DNA of 64,000 nucleotides from Malus domestica (lineage: Eukaryota > Streptophyta > Magnoliopsida > Rosales > Rosaceae), in contig NC_091665.1 of NCBI RefSeq assembly GCF_042453785.1, forward strand, positions 30,901,001-30,965,000, written 5' to 3'. Each line of letters opens with the position of its first letter. Position 1 is the first letter of the stretch. Positions 51,521-62,804 of the stretch are shown here, piece after piece. Made by a program: the position numbers and the translations under genes. Below the pieces are notes generated by a model. The model saw nothing but the letters and a program-made list of their open reading frames with translations, was not told the DNA's origin and ran no database searches.

Positions 51521-52413
51521 TTATTCTGAGATTATTGCACTTTTGAAGGAGAAGTACTTATATGAAACGAGTTCACACAGCCACGTACCTAGCATCCCCT
51601 ATCCAATAATGCATGCAATGTGCAAGTTTTTTTTTTCACATGACAATGTATTATTGGATCAAGATGCCATGTGATGGCGAACACATTCTATATAAGTTGC
51701 TCTCTTTTAGAAGAACAGTAGTGACTCTTTTGTATTCTTTTGTGTCATAGATCTTTCTGAATTTCGGACGTGTGGAAATCACTCATTGGATATGCTATGA
51801 CAGATCTACTATGGTTCTTCCCCACCCCACCCTCGACACTTCCTCCATTTAGGATTTGTCACATCTCGCTAAAATGATAAATTTTATGAGTTTGAAAAAC
51901 CACATTAATATGGATGGTTAAGAAACCAATGAGTTAGATTTACTGATTTGATCAGTGTTGTAGAGAAAGGATTGATGACGAGGGAGGAGAGAGGTTGGCG
52001 GAGAGACTTAATGGGAGCGGGCCGGTAGAGTCGACGGAGAAGCCATGCCCGATCTGCCATGGCATAGGAAAGGAGAAAAATAATAGGTGTTGACATACAC
52101 AAGTGGTTATGGTTTCAAAGAGAGAGATTGGTGTTTGGCTAGCAAGAGTTTGAGAGATAATTTAAATTGGCAATGTTATGATTTAAGGGCCTTAATGAAA
52201 AATTTTCCACATAAAATTGTTTTAACGAAAAGCACTTAATGAATTTTTATTAATAATCAGAATAAAAACAAGGAAGCACTAGCACAATCGTAAACATATT
52301 GAATTTTGTGATAGTGACAATATCGTAATTAAATTGAAATTTGGCGCGCTAGCAGTATCATAAATAAGTTGATTTTTTATGGCACCGGCAAGTGTTTCTC
52401 CATAAAATCGGCA
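51521..52413. other. AT-rich spacer
   Basis: No gene supported. A short stretch near 52190-52250 (TTTTAACGAAAAGCACTTAA) resembles one end of a MITE. Confidence 0.4.
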
Positions 52414-52422
52414 ATTGTAATT

Positions 52423-52919
52423 GAATAAACTGTCGATTTGCCCCTTGAACTATCACCCAACTTTCGATTTGCCCCCTGAACTTTTTAATTGGAAAATTAA
52501 GGACTTAAACTAATTTTTTTGGCCGATTTCCCCCCTACCGTTAGTTTTTCATAAATTTCATCCAAATTAACGTTAACTCTTATCATGTGCAAACCACGTA
52601 ACTCTCATTTGTGGACAAAAGCGTCATTTCACTAGACCTTCAGACAGAAAAGCTATAGAATCACACATATTTGCATAGGTTTATATTTTAGAAATCTAAG
52701 GTTTTCAATTATTTTAAAGAATGAAGTGACCGAACTACCCACACATGTTGTGCATATGCTTCCATTTAACAGAAATTTGGATGGAATGAATGAAAAATTA
52801 ACAGCAGGGGGCAAATCGGCCAAAAAAATTAGTTTAAGTCCTTAATTTTCCAATTAAAAAGTTCAGGGGGCAAATCGAAAGTTGGGTGATAGTTCAGGGG
52901 GCAAATCGGCAGTTTACTC
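52423..52919. mobile_element. Mutator-like MITE, 497 bp
   Basis: Long inverted repeats begin GAATAAACTGTCGATTTGCC at the left and GAGTAAACTGCCGATTTGCC at the right, reversed, and extend more than 100 bases (TTAGTTTAAGTCCTTAATTT inside). Perfect 9-base duplications ATTGTAATT lie at 52414-52422 and 52920-52928. Confidence 0.92.
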
Positions 52920-52928
52920 ATTGTAATT

Positions 52929-53607
52929 TTTGAACTTTTGAACCCAGGACAAAGGGACATGTTTTTCACACAGCCGCTTGGCTCCAAAGGAACAATGAGT
53001 ATATTATTATTGTTACATACATTACCACATCCAACTCGATCTTTGGTAATACATTCATATTTTCGAATTGTTTTACTGTGATGCTCGAGTTTATAATCTA
53101 ATGGTACTTCTCTTTCCAATATCCCAAGTTCAAATTTCCGCCTTTGTTCAAACTAGTAGCAATGCACAAGCTGCATGTGGGGACGGAGCCAGGGAGACCA
53201 AATGTAGAGGATAGAGAGCGTGTTGGTAAATGCAGAGCAGCATGAAGGGAGATCAGCATTAAATGACCAACTTCTATATTCTATGAAATCCAAACGCCAA
53301 ATTGAGAAACAAAGATTCACAGAATTCTTTTACCATTACTGCCTTCCATGGTAATAAATGAAATAAATCTTAAACCATTATATCCCGTGAAAAGCTTTTA
53401 GCTCAAGCTCAAGCTCTTCACTCTTCACCACTACTATGGATCCTCGTGATGCAGAGCTCTTATATTTCACGAGTTTCGTATTTCAACTCAGAGATCTCTC
53501 TTTTTTTATGAAAGCTCCCCCAAACTCCTTCAAATACCCCCTCAGTTCTTCCACCAAATCATGCACATTCAGCAGCCTACGCTCCATTGTGTTCTTAACC
53601 TTCAACA
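52929..53607. other. Upstream region of the SDD1-type gene
   Basis: No clear TATA box; ATTATATCCC near 53378 and TTATATTTC near 53460 are candidates. Upstream ATGs at 53436 and 53509 precede the main start, the first opening a frame that overlaps the gene. Confidence 0.4.
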
Positions 53608-55914
53608 ATGGAACTCGTAACACTCAAAACCCGTCTTTTCATTTCCATTCTCTTCATTGTCTTGGTTTCGGTTTGTGCAAACACTCTCCAGACTTACATT
53701 GTTCAGCTCAACCCTCAGGGTGTGACCAGCTCTTCTTTTGCTTCTAAGCCGAGTTGGCATCTCTCGTTTCTTGAACAAACAATGTCTTCCGAAGAAGATG
53801 CTTCTTCGCGACTTCTTTACTCTTACCATTCTGCCATGGAAGGGTTTGCCGCTCAGCTATCTGAGTCGGAGCTCGAGTCCTTGAAAATGCTGCCCGATGT
53901 CATTGCAATTAGGCCTGACCATAGGCTCCAAATTCACACTACTTATTCTTACAAATTCTTGGGACTCGGCCTCAGTGCTTCGAGGGAAGGTGCTTGGTAC
54001 AAATCTGCCTTTGGTAGAGGCACAATCATTGGGGTGCTCGATACCGGAGTTTGGCCCGAGAGTCCGAGCTTCAATGATCGTGGAATGCCAGCAGTTCCCA
54101 AAAAATGGCGAGGGATTTGCCAAGAAGGGCAGAACTTCAATTCTTCAAATTGCAACCGGAAACTCATTGGTGCTAGGTTTTTCACTAAAGGCCATCGCGT
54201 AGCTACGTACACACCAGATGGTGGTCGTGAGTATGTGTCACCGCGTGATTCCCACGGGCATGGAACTCACACATCATCAACAGCAGGGGGCGCTACTGTC
54301 CCAATGGCAAGTATTTTCGGCACTGCAGCTGGTGTGGCTCGAGGAATGGCTCCCGGAGCACATATAGCGGTGTACAAAGTGTGCTGGCTCAATGGATGTT
54401 ATAGCTCTGATATCCTTGCAGCGATGGATGTTGCAATTAGAGATGGAGTAGACATTCTCTCCCTCTCTCTAGGTGGCTTCCCCATTCCACTTTACGATGA
54501 CAGCATTGCAATTGGCAGTTTTCGAGCAGTGGAGCATGGAATTTCAGTTGTGTGCGCAGCAGGCAACAATGGTCCCATCCAAAGCTCAGTTGCCAATGAA
54601 GCTCCTTGGATCACTACCATTGGTGCAAGTACACTAGACCGAAGATTTCCAGGAATAGTTCAAATGGGGAACGGAAAATACCTCTATGGAGAATCTTTGT
54701 ACCCTGGAAACCACCTTAAGAGAGCAGGGAAAGAGCTTGAACTGGTTTACGTGACAAGTGAGAATAGTGGAAGTGAATATTGCTTCAAAGGGTCTCTTCC
54801 ACGAGCAAAAGTCCGTGGAAAAATTGTGGTTTGTGACCGAGGTATCAATGGAAGAGCGGAGAAAGGTGAAGTGGTGAAGGAAGCTGGGGGTGCTGCAATG
54901 ATCTTGGCAAACACAGTGATAAACCAAGAGGAAAACTCAGTTGATGTCCATGTCTTGCCTGCAACTCTTATTGGCTTCAAAGAATCAGTTCACTTGAAAG
55001 CTTACATAAACTCTACAAGGAGACCGACAGCTAGAATTGCATTCGGAGGTACAGTTATAGGAAAATCCAGAGCACCAGCAGTAGCTCAGTTCTCTGCTAG
55101 AGGACCGAGTTATTCTAACCCTTCAATCCTCAAACCGGATGTGATTGCTCCCGGGGTCAACATAATTGCTGCTTGGCCTCAAAACTTAGGCCCCACCGGC
55201 CTTCCAGAAGATTCTAGAAGAGTGAATTTTACTGTCATGTCGGGGACTTCAATGGCCTGTCCACATGGCAGTGGCATCGCGGCTCTGATACGCTCAGCTC
55301 ATCCCAAATGGAGCCCTGCAGCCATTAAATCTGCCGTTATGACAACTGCTGAAGTAGTTGACCATGCAGGAAAACCGATAATGGATGGAGACAAACCAGC
55401 TGGTGTTTTTGCAATTGGTGCCGGACATGTCAACCCTGAAAGAGCCATTGATCCAGGGTTGATTTATGACATCAGGCCAGAGGATTATGTCACGCATTTA
55501 TGCACTCTTGGATACACAAAATCAGAAATTCTTACCATCACTCACAGGAATGTCAGCTGCCGTGAAGTTTTGAAGATGAACAGGGGTTTCAGCCTCAATT
55601 ACCCCTCCATTTCAGTAATTTTCAAACATGGTACAAGAAGTAAAATGATCAAAAGACGAGTAACAAATGTGGGGAGTCCTAATTCCATTTACAAGGTGGA
55701 AGTAATGGCACCTAAGGAAGTAAAAGTGAGAGTTAAACCCCAAAGGTTAATCTTCACACACATCAATCAGAGTTTGAGTTATAAGGTATGGTTTATATCA
55801 AGGAAGAGAACAGAAAAAGGGAAGATGAGCTTTGCACAAGGGCAGCTGACATGGGTGAATTCTAACAATAGCTTCAATCGGGTTAAAAGCCCCTTCTCGG
55901 TGACTTGGAAGTAA
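53608..55914 (+). CDS. SBT1.2: Subtilisin-like protease SBT1.2 (SDD1 type)
   Basis: This secreted serine protease matches, from memory, Arabidopsis SDD1, an apoplastic subtilase that limits stomatal density. The single-exon frame gives 768 residues, the family length. A signal peptide occupies about residues 1-25 (LFISILFIVLVSVCA), then an I9 prodomain (QTYIVQLNP to about residue 110). The catalytic residues are Asp145 (LDTGVWPES), His218 (HGTHT), the oxyanion Asn320 (AAGNNGP) and Ser548 (SGTSMACP). A PA domain lies between His and Ser (near residues 375-470), and a fibronectin III-like domain ends the protein. After the catalytic Ser the sequence is CPHGSG where the family usually has CPHVSG. 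No break is seen. Confidence 0.95.
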   Translation: MELVTLKTRLFISILFIVLVSVCANTLQTYIVQLNPQGVTSSSFASKPSWHLSFLEQTMSSEEDASSRLLYSYHSAMEGFAAQLSESELESLKMLPDVIAIRPDHRLQIHTTYSYKFLGLGLSASREGAWYKSAFGRGTIIGVLDTGVWPESPSFNDRGMPAVPKKWRGICQEGQNFNSSNCNRKLIGARFFTKGHRVATYTPDGGREYVSPRDSHGHGTHTSSTAGGATVPMASIFGTAAGVARGMAPGAHIAVYKVCWLNGCYSSDILAAMDVAIRDGVDILSLSLGGFPIPLYDDSIAIGSFRAVEHGISVVCAAGNNGPIQSSVANEAPWITTIGASTLDRRFPGIVQMGNGKYLYGESLYPGNHLKRAGKELELVYVTSENSGSEYCFKGSLPRAKVRGKIVVCDRGINGRAEKGEVVKEAGGAAMILANTVINQEENSVDVHVLPATLIGFKESVHLKAYINSTRRPTARIAFGGTVIGKSRAPAVAQFSARGPSYSNPSILKPDVIAPGVNIIAAWPQNLGPTGLPEDSRRVNFTVMSGTSMACPHGSGIAALIRSAHPKWSPAAIKSAVMTTAEVVDHAGKPIMDGDKPAGVFAIGAGHVNPERAIDPGLIYDIRPEDYVTHLCTLGYTKSEILTITHRNVSCREVLKMNRGFSLNYPSISVIFKHGTRSKMIKRRVTNVGSPNSIYKVEVMAPKEVKVRVKPQRLIFTHINQSLSYKVWFISRKRTEKGKMSFAQGQLTWVNSNNSFNRVKSPFSVTWK

Positions 55915-56593
55915 AAGGGCTGATAACAATCATGACACGAGAGTGGTCGTGGTAGTTCTACTCTAGAAATCAAAAAATCCATTGTTATTGACTCATTGGA
56001 TTCACATTTATAACCATTCGAGGGCGAATACCTTATCCTAGCTTTTCGAGGGAGAAAATTTTAGATGTAAACTGTCTTTTTATCATCTGATAAAGGCAGA
56101 TGTTTTTTATTGTATTAACTATTGGTCTCTTATGGTGTTGGGAATATTGAATTTACATATATTAATCTCGGTATCTAGTATAAGAATCCCTGTCTTCTAT
56201 CATCTATCATCAAGTGAGCAGATGTTATAATATTTTGAATTCAAATATGAAATCCAAGGGAGACATAGAAACAAACTTACATGGTTTATCAATGCCTTAA
56301 CAAGTCGTCTGCATTCTGCAACTACAAGATAAATGGTCGAACACATAAGCTGAATCGTTTAATTTGTCACCTTCATCGTATCATTTCTTCAAATTGCAAG
56401 AGAGTAGTTAAAAGAAGGCTTTGAAACATAAGCTTTCTCACCTCTATAACTCAAAATACAGAATACTGACATAATTCTCAATAAGAGCAGAAAAATTGGT
56501 TGAATCGGAAGGACGATGCTGTACTTGCATTAAAATACATGTGTGGACTAATAAGATATTCGAGGAAGACAGCAGATAAGGATATACATCGCC
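55915..56593. other. Convergent 3' UTRs of SBT1.2 and Psb28
   Basis: The two genes face each other. The SBT1.2 UTR probably ends near 56140 and the Psb28 UTR covers about 56400-56593. Confidence 0.5.
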
Positions 56594-57548
56594 TCATTTT
56601 TTTATGAAACTCAAGCCATTGTCATTTGAGTAGCGTTCCATGAATCTCATGAATCTGTCCCAATCTCTTGGAGTCCGCATTATATACTTTGCTTCAATCC
56701 CTGCAGGCTTTCCGTTGACAAATTTGGCGTTAACATCAACTGACGAAAGGACCCCTTCTTCGTCAATCATGTAAAATCCAGTGATGTCACCAAACTCACC
56801 AGAGGAGTCAAACACAGAAGGTTGCTCAAACCTGAAAATAGCCACGCCATTTGTACCGTCTTTTGATTTGGTTAGCCTCACATCTGGTATTGTCTGTTCA
56901 TCGGTTCCTTGGATGAACTGAATTTTCGGTTTGACCATCATTGTAACAGACCTAGACACTTGAGTACACCGTCTTAATGGCGCCCATTGGGGACGAGACA
57001 CGCGCAAAGACTGCCCTTTGAATGTGGATTCTGCACTTCTATGAACACCCCAACATAACAAGCCTACACAATCAGAACATAAATCATCATTTGCCAATTG
57101 CTAGTACCATGGCTATGCTTACAAGTCACAATCCATCACCTGGTCATATCAATAATTATCATTAAGTACTAATTAGTTAAATTGATTGGTTCAGCAACAT
57201 ATAGATATAGTTACTTATAAAACCCAATTAACAAATTTAGTGTTTTAATTGATAGGCATCATGAGAAAATGATATCCAATCAAATCAACTTGGAAACTGC
57301 TAAAACTGACACAAAGTTTGAAACTTTAACAAAACCCAAGGAACAATTTCACCCCATTTGACCCTTCGCCTATAATTTCCCAAGAGCACAACACATAAAC
57401 GTTAATGTACCGAGTTAAATTATGACCCCCAAGAAAATAAAAACATAAACCAAAGTAAAAAGCCAAAAGAGCTACCTGAATGGAGGCGTGGTTGCCGCAG
57501 ACACTGTGAGACTGGAGAGGAGAATGCAAGCGACTGCAGGGTTGCCAT
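56594..57548 (-). CDS. PSB28: Photosystem II reaction center Psb28 protein, chloroplastic
   Basis: Psb28 is a lumen-free, stroma-side assembly factor that binds photosystem II intermediates at CP47. Two exons join on the minus strand: 57476-57548 and 56594-57063, with a 412-base GT-AG intron, giving 180 residues. The first about 50 residues are a transit peptide ([20 protein letters not shown]) rich in S and R. The mature protein begins near [20 protein letters not shown] and keeps [40 protein letters not shown] and [12 protein letters not shown]. It ends SFIKK. The start ATG at 57548 is supported by the transit peptide. An (AC)n run lies just upstream in the leader. No break is seen. Confidence 0.95.
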
Positions 57549-58823
57549 TACACAAGCAGAAAGAGAGAGTGTGTGTGTGTGTGTGTGTGTGTGTTAAAGA
57601 AGAGAAAGGACTCAGGAGTTGTGGTTTGGGGATAGAGTGGTGTGAGCAACAAGGACATAGAGTGGCGTGTAACAAGCATAGCCATTCACTCTGAGTACAT
57701 TCTTAGCTTTTCAAAGGATTGGTCATTGGTGGATGTATTGTAGAGAGAGAGAGAGAGAGAGAATAGCACTTTCAAGTTTTCAACTTGCTAGATTGAGTAG
57801 ATTCTGGTATGTTGTGACTTTGCATGAGGGTCCATGAATACGTGGCAAATCACTGCAATTGGACACGTCGCCTGCTATTCTCCTTTGAAGAAACTTTTAG
57901 TTGTGATGGAAACACAAGTGTTATACAACATGTTTTAATATGAGCGGTGGAAAATCTTATTTTTTAAGTTATTAATTTTTTAGCATACATATCTCACTGT
58001 TTGTATAATGACACGTGGTGTATCATCCCCTATACCGGCCACACCAAAAAATCTCTCTCTGCTTTGGATTCAAGCCCAACAAGGGTTCACTCAAGTAAGG
58101 TCAAAAAGCCCAATATTGCTAGTCTTATACAATCCATCTCAATTAATTCGGCCCTAATGACAATTTTTCAATGCAAATTAAAAGCACACAATTAAGTTGT
58201 ACGTCTGAATAAAAGTGGTTAGATTTTATTAGGTTATATAATTTAACAATTCTGTTAGAACTCTAGAGTATATACCGTTAACCAAACCGAGCATATTACC
58301 AATGATTTTTTTCAAATTGTAACGAACTAAATAAGATGATTTTAGTTCAGTTCAGATAATCAAGCTTTTCAATTTGGATTGATGTTTGAGTTTTTATGAT
58401 ACAGTTTCTCATAACTTTGTTTTAGTTTTATGTAGATCGACGTCATAACAAATAAAACAAAAAAAAAAACATCTCAAATCTCAACAAGACAGTGATATGT
58501 GTGAGTAAGATAATAAAGTATGTATTAAACTTTTGTTTTGGATCAGATTGGTACAAAATATGAAAGCAAATATAATGTGATTCATGACGGACTTTTATGT
58601 GTTTTTCTATAATTTAAAATTGGCCAAACACAAATAACCACGATAAAAATAAAAATAAAAGAAAAAACATAGCAATCATCGTGTTCCTGCCGCACTGTTG
58701 AGAATGATTTTCTACATTAATAAGATAATGGACTTTGCATGAGCTTATAAATAAATTGAGCTACTTTATATTGTCAATTAATTTTATGTTAGAACTTAAC
58801 TTCTTCGTGGTTCAAAGCATGCT
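57549..58823. other. Psb28 promoter region and spacer with microsatellites
   Basis: A (GT)n run lies at 57569-57594 in the Psb28 leader and a (GA)n run at 57742-57762. The rest is AT-rich with no gene. Confidence 0.6.
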
Positions 58824-58832
58824 ATTCTTTCG

Positions 58833-59378
58833 GTCTTATTTTTAGCTACACCCCCTGAAACTTCATTTTGATCTCACTCTGCCTCATGTAACTCAAAAGT
58901 CATCACTTTACTCCCTGAAACTCAAAATTTGTTCCACTTTAAATTGTAAACTCTCTCTTCCCCCCGAAATTTATAGGTGGCCTCTGAAAACATCTGTGGG
59001 AGTCAACACCCAATAAGGTTGGCACATGTGCAATAATTTTGATTATAAATCTCTATTATATGTTAACATTCAACAACTAGAGAATATTAAGTTTAAAAGA
59101 AATTGAAGAGATGAAAAAAAAATAAAAAATAAAAAATTGATAAGCATGACGCACCCAAATCAAACCCATATAAGAAATTAACAGATCTAAGGTATTGTGG
59201 AGCAAATTTTGAGTTTTATAAAGACGACTTTCAAGTTTTAGGGGCAAAATGGAATCAATTTAAGTTCCAGGGGAAAAATGGAGTGAACTTTGAGTTTTAT
59301 AGAGTAAAGTGATAACTTTTGAGTTACAGAGAGCAAAGTGAGATTAAAATCGAGTTCCAAGAAGCATGGAAATACGCC
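58833..59378. mobile_element. Mutator-like MITE, 546 bp
   Basis: Inverted repeats of about 100 bases (left GTAACTCAAAAGTCATCACT at 58889; right, reversed, GTAACTCAAAAGTTATCACT). Perfect 9-base duplications ATTCTTTCG lie at 58824-58832 and 59379-59387. Confidence 0.9.
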
Positions 59379-59554
59379 ATTCTTTCGATATGTCATACAC
59401 ATGATTTACTGGGCTCGAATTTACCTTCTTAAGTTGGACTTTCGAAAAGTTGCGCTAGCTCTAACTTAAGGATATTGAATGACTGAGCCCTCGAAAAGTT
59501 GCGTTGGTTATAGTCCCTGAATGATAATAACGTGGTTATTTTCCTCTTTTTCCA

Positions 59555-60000
59555 CTAAGAGATCAATGAACTCCCCAAGAAAACACAATATCCAGTAGTA
59601 GAACAACGAATTATAGGACACTTAGCCCAATCCGAGTCACAATAACCAACCAAGTTCAAATTATTGTTTGATGGAAAAAAGCAAACCTTGGCCTGGAGTG
59701 GCCTTGAGATATCAAACAACTTGGAGAGCGACATCCATGTGAGGTAACCGCGGCTCATGCATAAATTGACTAAGAACATGTCCTGAATATGTGATGTTCG
59801 TACGAGTGATAGTAAGGTAAATTACTCGGCCTACTAAATGCCGGCAATTGTGCTGGATCCTTGAGCAACTCATCTTTGTCGAAAAGTTTGGTTTCCTAAT
59901 TCCTATATTAGGAATTCCACTGACCTTGCACCCAAGAAACCGTGGTCCTTGAGTATCTCATGTGCATATTTCTTTTGCGAAATGTTGATACCTTGTTTTT
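59555..60000 (-). mobile_element. Ty1/Copia fossil fragment (RNase H region)
   Basis: The minus strand encodes the RNase H region of a Copia polyprotein (LNLVGYCDSDWAKCP, TTGYCVFLGSSLIS). It is broken and lacks LTRs, so it is an old piece, unrelated in sequence to the younger element at 45242. Confidence 0.75.
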
Positions 60001-60729
60001 TTTAGCGTGAGACTTCATTTCCTTAAAAAAACTTCAAATCTCCCAAATCTTTAATGCAAAATGTTGAAATTGTAATGGCGGCCATTGCAAGTAAGTAGGA
60101 GAGGTCGGGGAGGATATATGGGTTTGTTGTTAGGTCTCTCTCTTTTTTATTTTATTTTTCTTAAAATTTTTATTTTTTTTCTTTATTTTGTTTTACTTCA
60201 AATTATCGAAAAATGAAAAAATTTCAGCAGTGTAAAATTGACACATGGCATTTAAAAAATGGTATGATAGACAGATGTTGTGGAATATTTTATACATACA
60301 AGAACTCGTATTGTTGTAGCATACTTTTTAACTTCGTAACTGACGTGTAAATGTTACCTCAGTTAATAATTTTATTTCATTAAATATTTGGTTAAACATA
60401 TTACGTATCAGATTATATGGTATTAAGATGGGATAGAAATATATGATAACCTAACTCAAATGAATGAATACTATATCAAATAAAATCGTGAGTAACAAAT
60501 TTCTATAGCTTGAACGCCGTCCCGCAAAAATGAAGATTTAGCTAAAGCATCAACTTAAAGTCCACAAATCAACCATCATATTACTATCGTTAGCTTAATG
60601 ATTGAAATCCCATCTAATTAGTGTTGAGTTTTATATAATTTTGGGATAAATGCGATATCATATCATCCTATATTATATCATCACCCAAATCATGATTTAC
60701 ATGCCTTGCCACTTGTTAAATAGTTAATA

Positions 60730-60842
60730 AACGATTCATATATTTTGACAAAAAAAAAAGATGAATCATATATTCTGACAAAAAGAAAAAGAAGATGAAT
60801 CATATATTTTGACAAACAAAAATAAGATGAATCATATTTATA
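60730..60842. repeat. Short tandem repeat (GATGAATCATATATT)
   Basis: About four copies of a unit of 30-40 bases ending TTGACAAA and A-rich. Confidence 0.8.
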
Positions 60843-60962
60843 GCTAGCTTAATCATGATATATTGTGTGTCGTCTACGACTCTTGTTTCCAATCTCCCAC
60901 GACTTTTGAATACTTTAGTTTCTGCAATAATTGAAAACAAAGGAAACTGAAAACGAAAGGAC

Positions 60963-60983
60963 GTGTGTGTGTGTGTGTGTGTG
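60963..60983. repeat. (GT)n microsatellite
   Basis: A pure GT run of about 10 units. Confidence 0.9.
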
Positions 60984-61005
60984 GGGGTTTTCAACATGTA
61001 AATTG

Positions 61006-61289
61006 TGTAACATCCCACATCGTCTAGGGGAGTGATCCTTAAATGTATATTTTCATCCCTACCTAGCACGAGATCTTTTGGAAGCTCACTGACTTCGGGT
61101 TCTGTAGGAACTCCGAAGTTAAGCGAGAAGGAGGTCAGAGCACTCCTAAGATGGTTGACCCACTTGGAAGTTGCTCGTGAATTCCTAAAAACAAAACCAT
61201 GAGGGAATGGTAAGCCCAAAACGGACAATATCGTGCTACGGTGGTGGAACATGCCCGGAAAGTGGTCCGCCCCGGGCGGGGATGTGACA
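61006..61289 (+). mobile_element. Cassandra TRIM solo LTR with 5S rRNA-like segment
   Basis: The 284-base sequence starts TGTAACATCCCACATCG and ends GGGATGTGACA, as Cassandra LTRs do. Its middle resembles 5S rRNA, with AACTCCGAAGTTAAGCG, GATGGTTGACCCAC and GGAAGTTGCTCGTG covering the Pol III internal promoter region. AATTG lies on both sides (61001-61005 and 61290-61294). There is a single LTR, so it is a recombined remnant. Confidence 0.93.
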
Positions 61290-62593
61290 AATTGAGTCAC
61301 GTTAATTTATATGTTTGTTGAACAACTTGAACATGTACAGTGATAAAAGAATGTTCAGTTCCGTTCCAAATGGAGTGAACAATTTGGAATTCATATATTT
61401 GCAGCGTCAACAAAATGCAGAATACTAGAAGAATATGGGAAGGACCTCCAGAAAGGCCTAAACGTGTTTAACACATTGCCTTTTTTTCCAAAATGATAGG
61501 CCAATTTTAAGCCAGGTCCCGACAACATTATATTATTCATGTCATTATGCACCGTATACTCGTGTAGCAAGTTAGCAACTACTTCCTTTTTCGTTTTTTG
61601 TTTTGTTTTTTAAGGCTTAAACATTGCTGATGCCCTCATGAATTCAAACTTTAGTTTCATTTCACTCCTAAAACCTAAAATATTAAATGTCACTTAATCC
61701 CTCAATCGTCTAACTTCATGTCTCAATTTGGTCCATTTTTTTCCAAAAAAATATGTTAAAAAGTCTTTTGATGTGACACAGGTGGGGTACAAACTATGAA
61801 AAAGGATATTGGAAAGGGTCGTGGAAGGAATGATGGAAAAATTAAGGGCGGATTATGTGTTTACTAACAATAGAATGAATGACAAAGTATGTGAGTTTTA
61901 TTTGTTTTTGATACGCAATACTTAAAAAATAAGGTATGATAACTGAGGGCGGTAGTTTATTCATACTCATTCATTTTTATCCTCACTTCTTCTCATATCA
62001 AAGGGATTACTTTATCCCTAAAGAGATCATGTAGCTTGAAAATGAAAATAAGGTTTTCAAAAATTCCTTCAATGTACGGGTTTTAGTTTTCATTTTGAAG
62101 ACCGTTCAATAGACATTTCTTACATATTCCTTCCACCATTCTATATCAATACAAACTAAAAATTAAAAACCAAAGTTACCAAACAAAGTAAGTTAATGAC
62201 ATTTTCATTTCTCACAACCATGACCATATATAGCCGATTGATTCTTCCAAAGTCAAATACCAACCAAATGATCGAGTCCGTCGGTACTAAGTCATAGAGT
62301 TCCCCCAACTGTGGAAATTTAATGAAAAGATCAATTTTGATTTGTTCATCATTGTGATCATGAACCATAACTTAGTAATAGTAATAGGGTCTCTCTCGGT
62401 CTCTCTAAATTAGTTGAGTCCATTGCCTTTTTGGACTAGTCAAAGTCAGATGGCAACGAGGAATACCGCGTATAGCTAGCAAAAGCATGTATACTGATTT
62501 TGCTTTTGGGAGACGAAATCTCGGCGCAACGAGCAAAAAGGAACCCGAGCGACGGTGCACTGAACCACATTAAAAGCAAAATCCACCAACATT
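61290..62593. other. AT-rich spacer
   Basis: No gene seen. Confidence 0.4.
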
Positions 62594-62603
62594 ATAACTA
62601 TAA

Positions 62604-62794
62604 GGGAGTGTTTTTGCTCACCACCATTTAGTATGGTGTATGCTCATCATCCTATTTATCACCGTTAGATGAGTTTGAATTTCGAGATTCGTGTAGTAGA
62701 CAGGCACAAATCTCAAAATTCAAACTCATCTAATGATGATAAATAAGGTGGTGAGCATACACCACACTAAATGGTGGTGAGCAAAAATGCACTC
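62604..62794. mobile_element. Mutator-like MITE, 191 bp
   Basis: Near-palindromic: TTTTTGCTCACCACCATTTA at both ends, in opposite directions. ATAACTATAA flanks it at 62594-62603 and 62795-62804 (10 bases). Confidence 0.9.
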
Positions 62795-62804
62795 ATAACT
62801 ATAA

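Larger units (their letters stand above)
59388..60962. other. Spacer with a Copia fragment and short tandem repeats
   Basis: Apart from the Copia fragment and the AAGATGAATCATATA repeats listed separately, I see no gene. Confidence 0.4.

Noticed and set aside
61050-61200. 5S rRNA gene
   Set aside because: The 5S-like part is embedded in a Cassandra LTR with a 5-base target duplication and lacks a clean 120-base 5S sequence.
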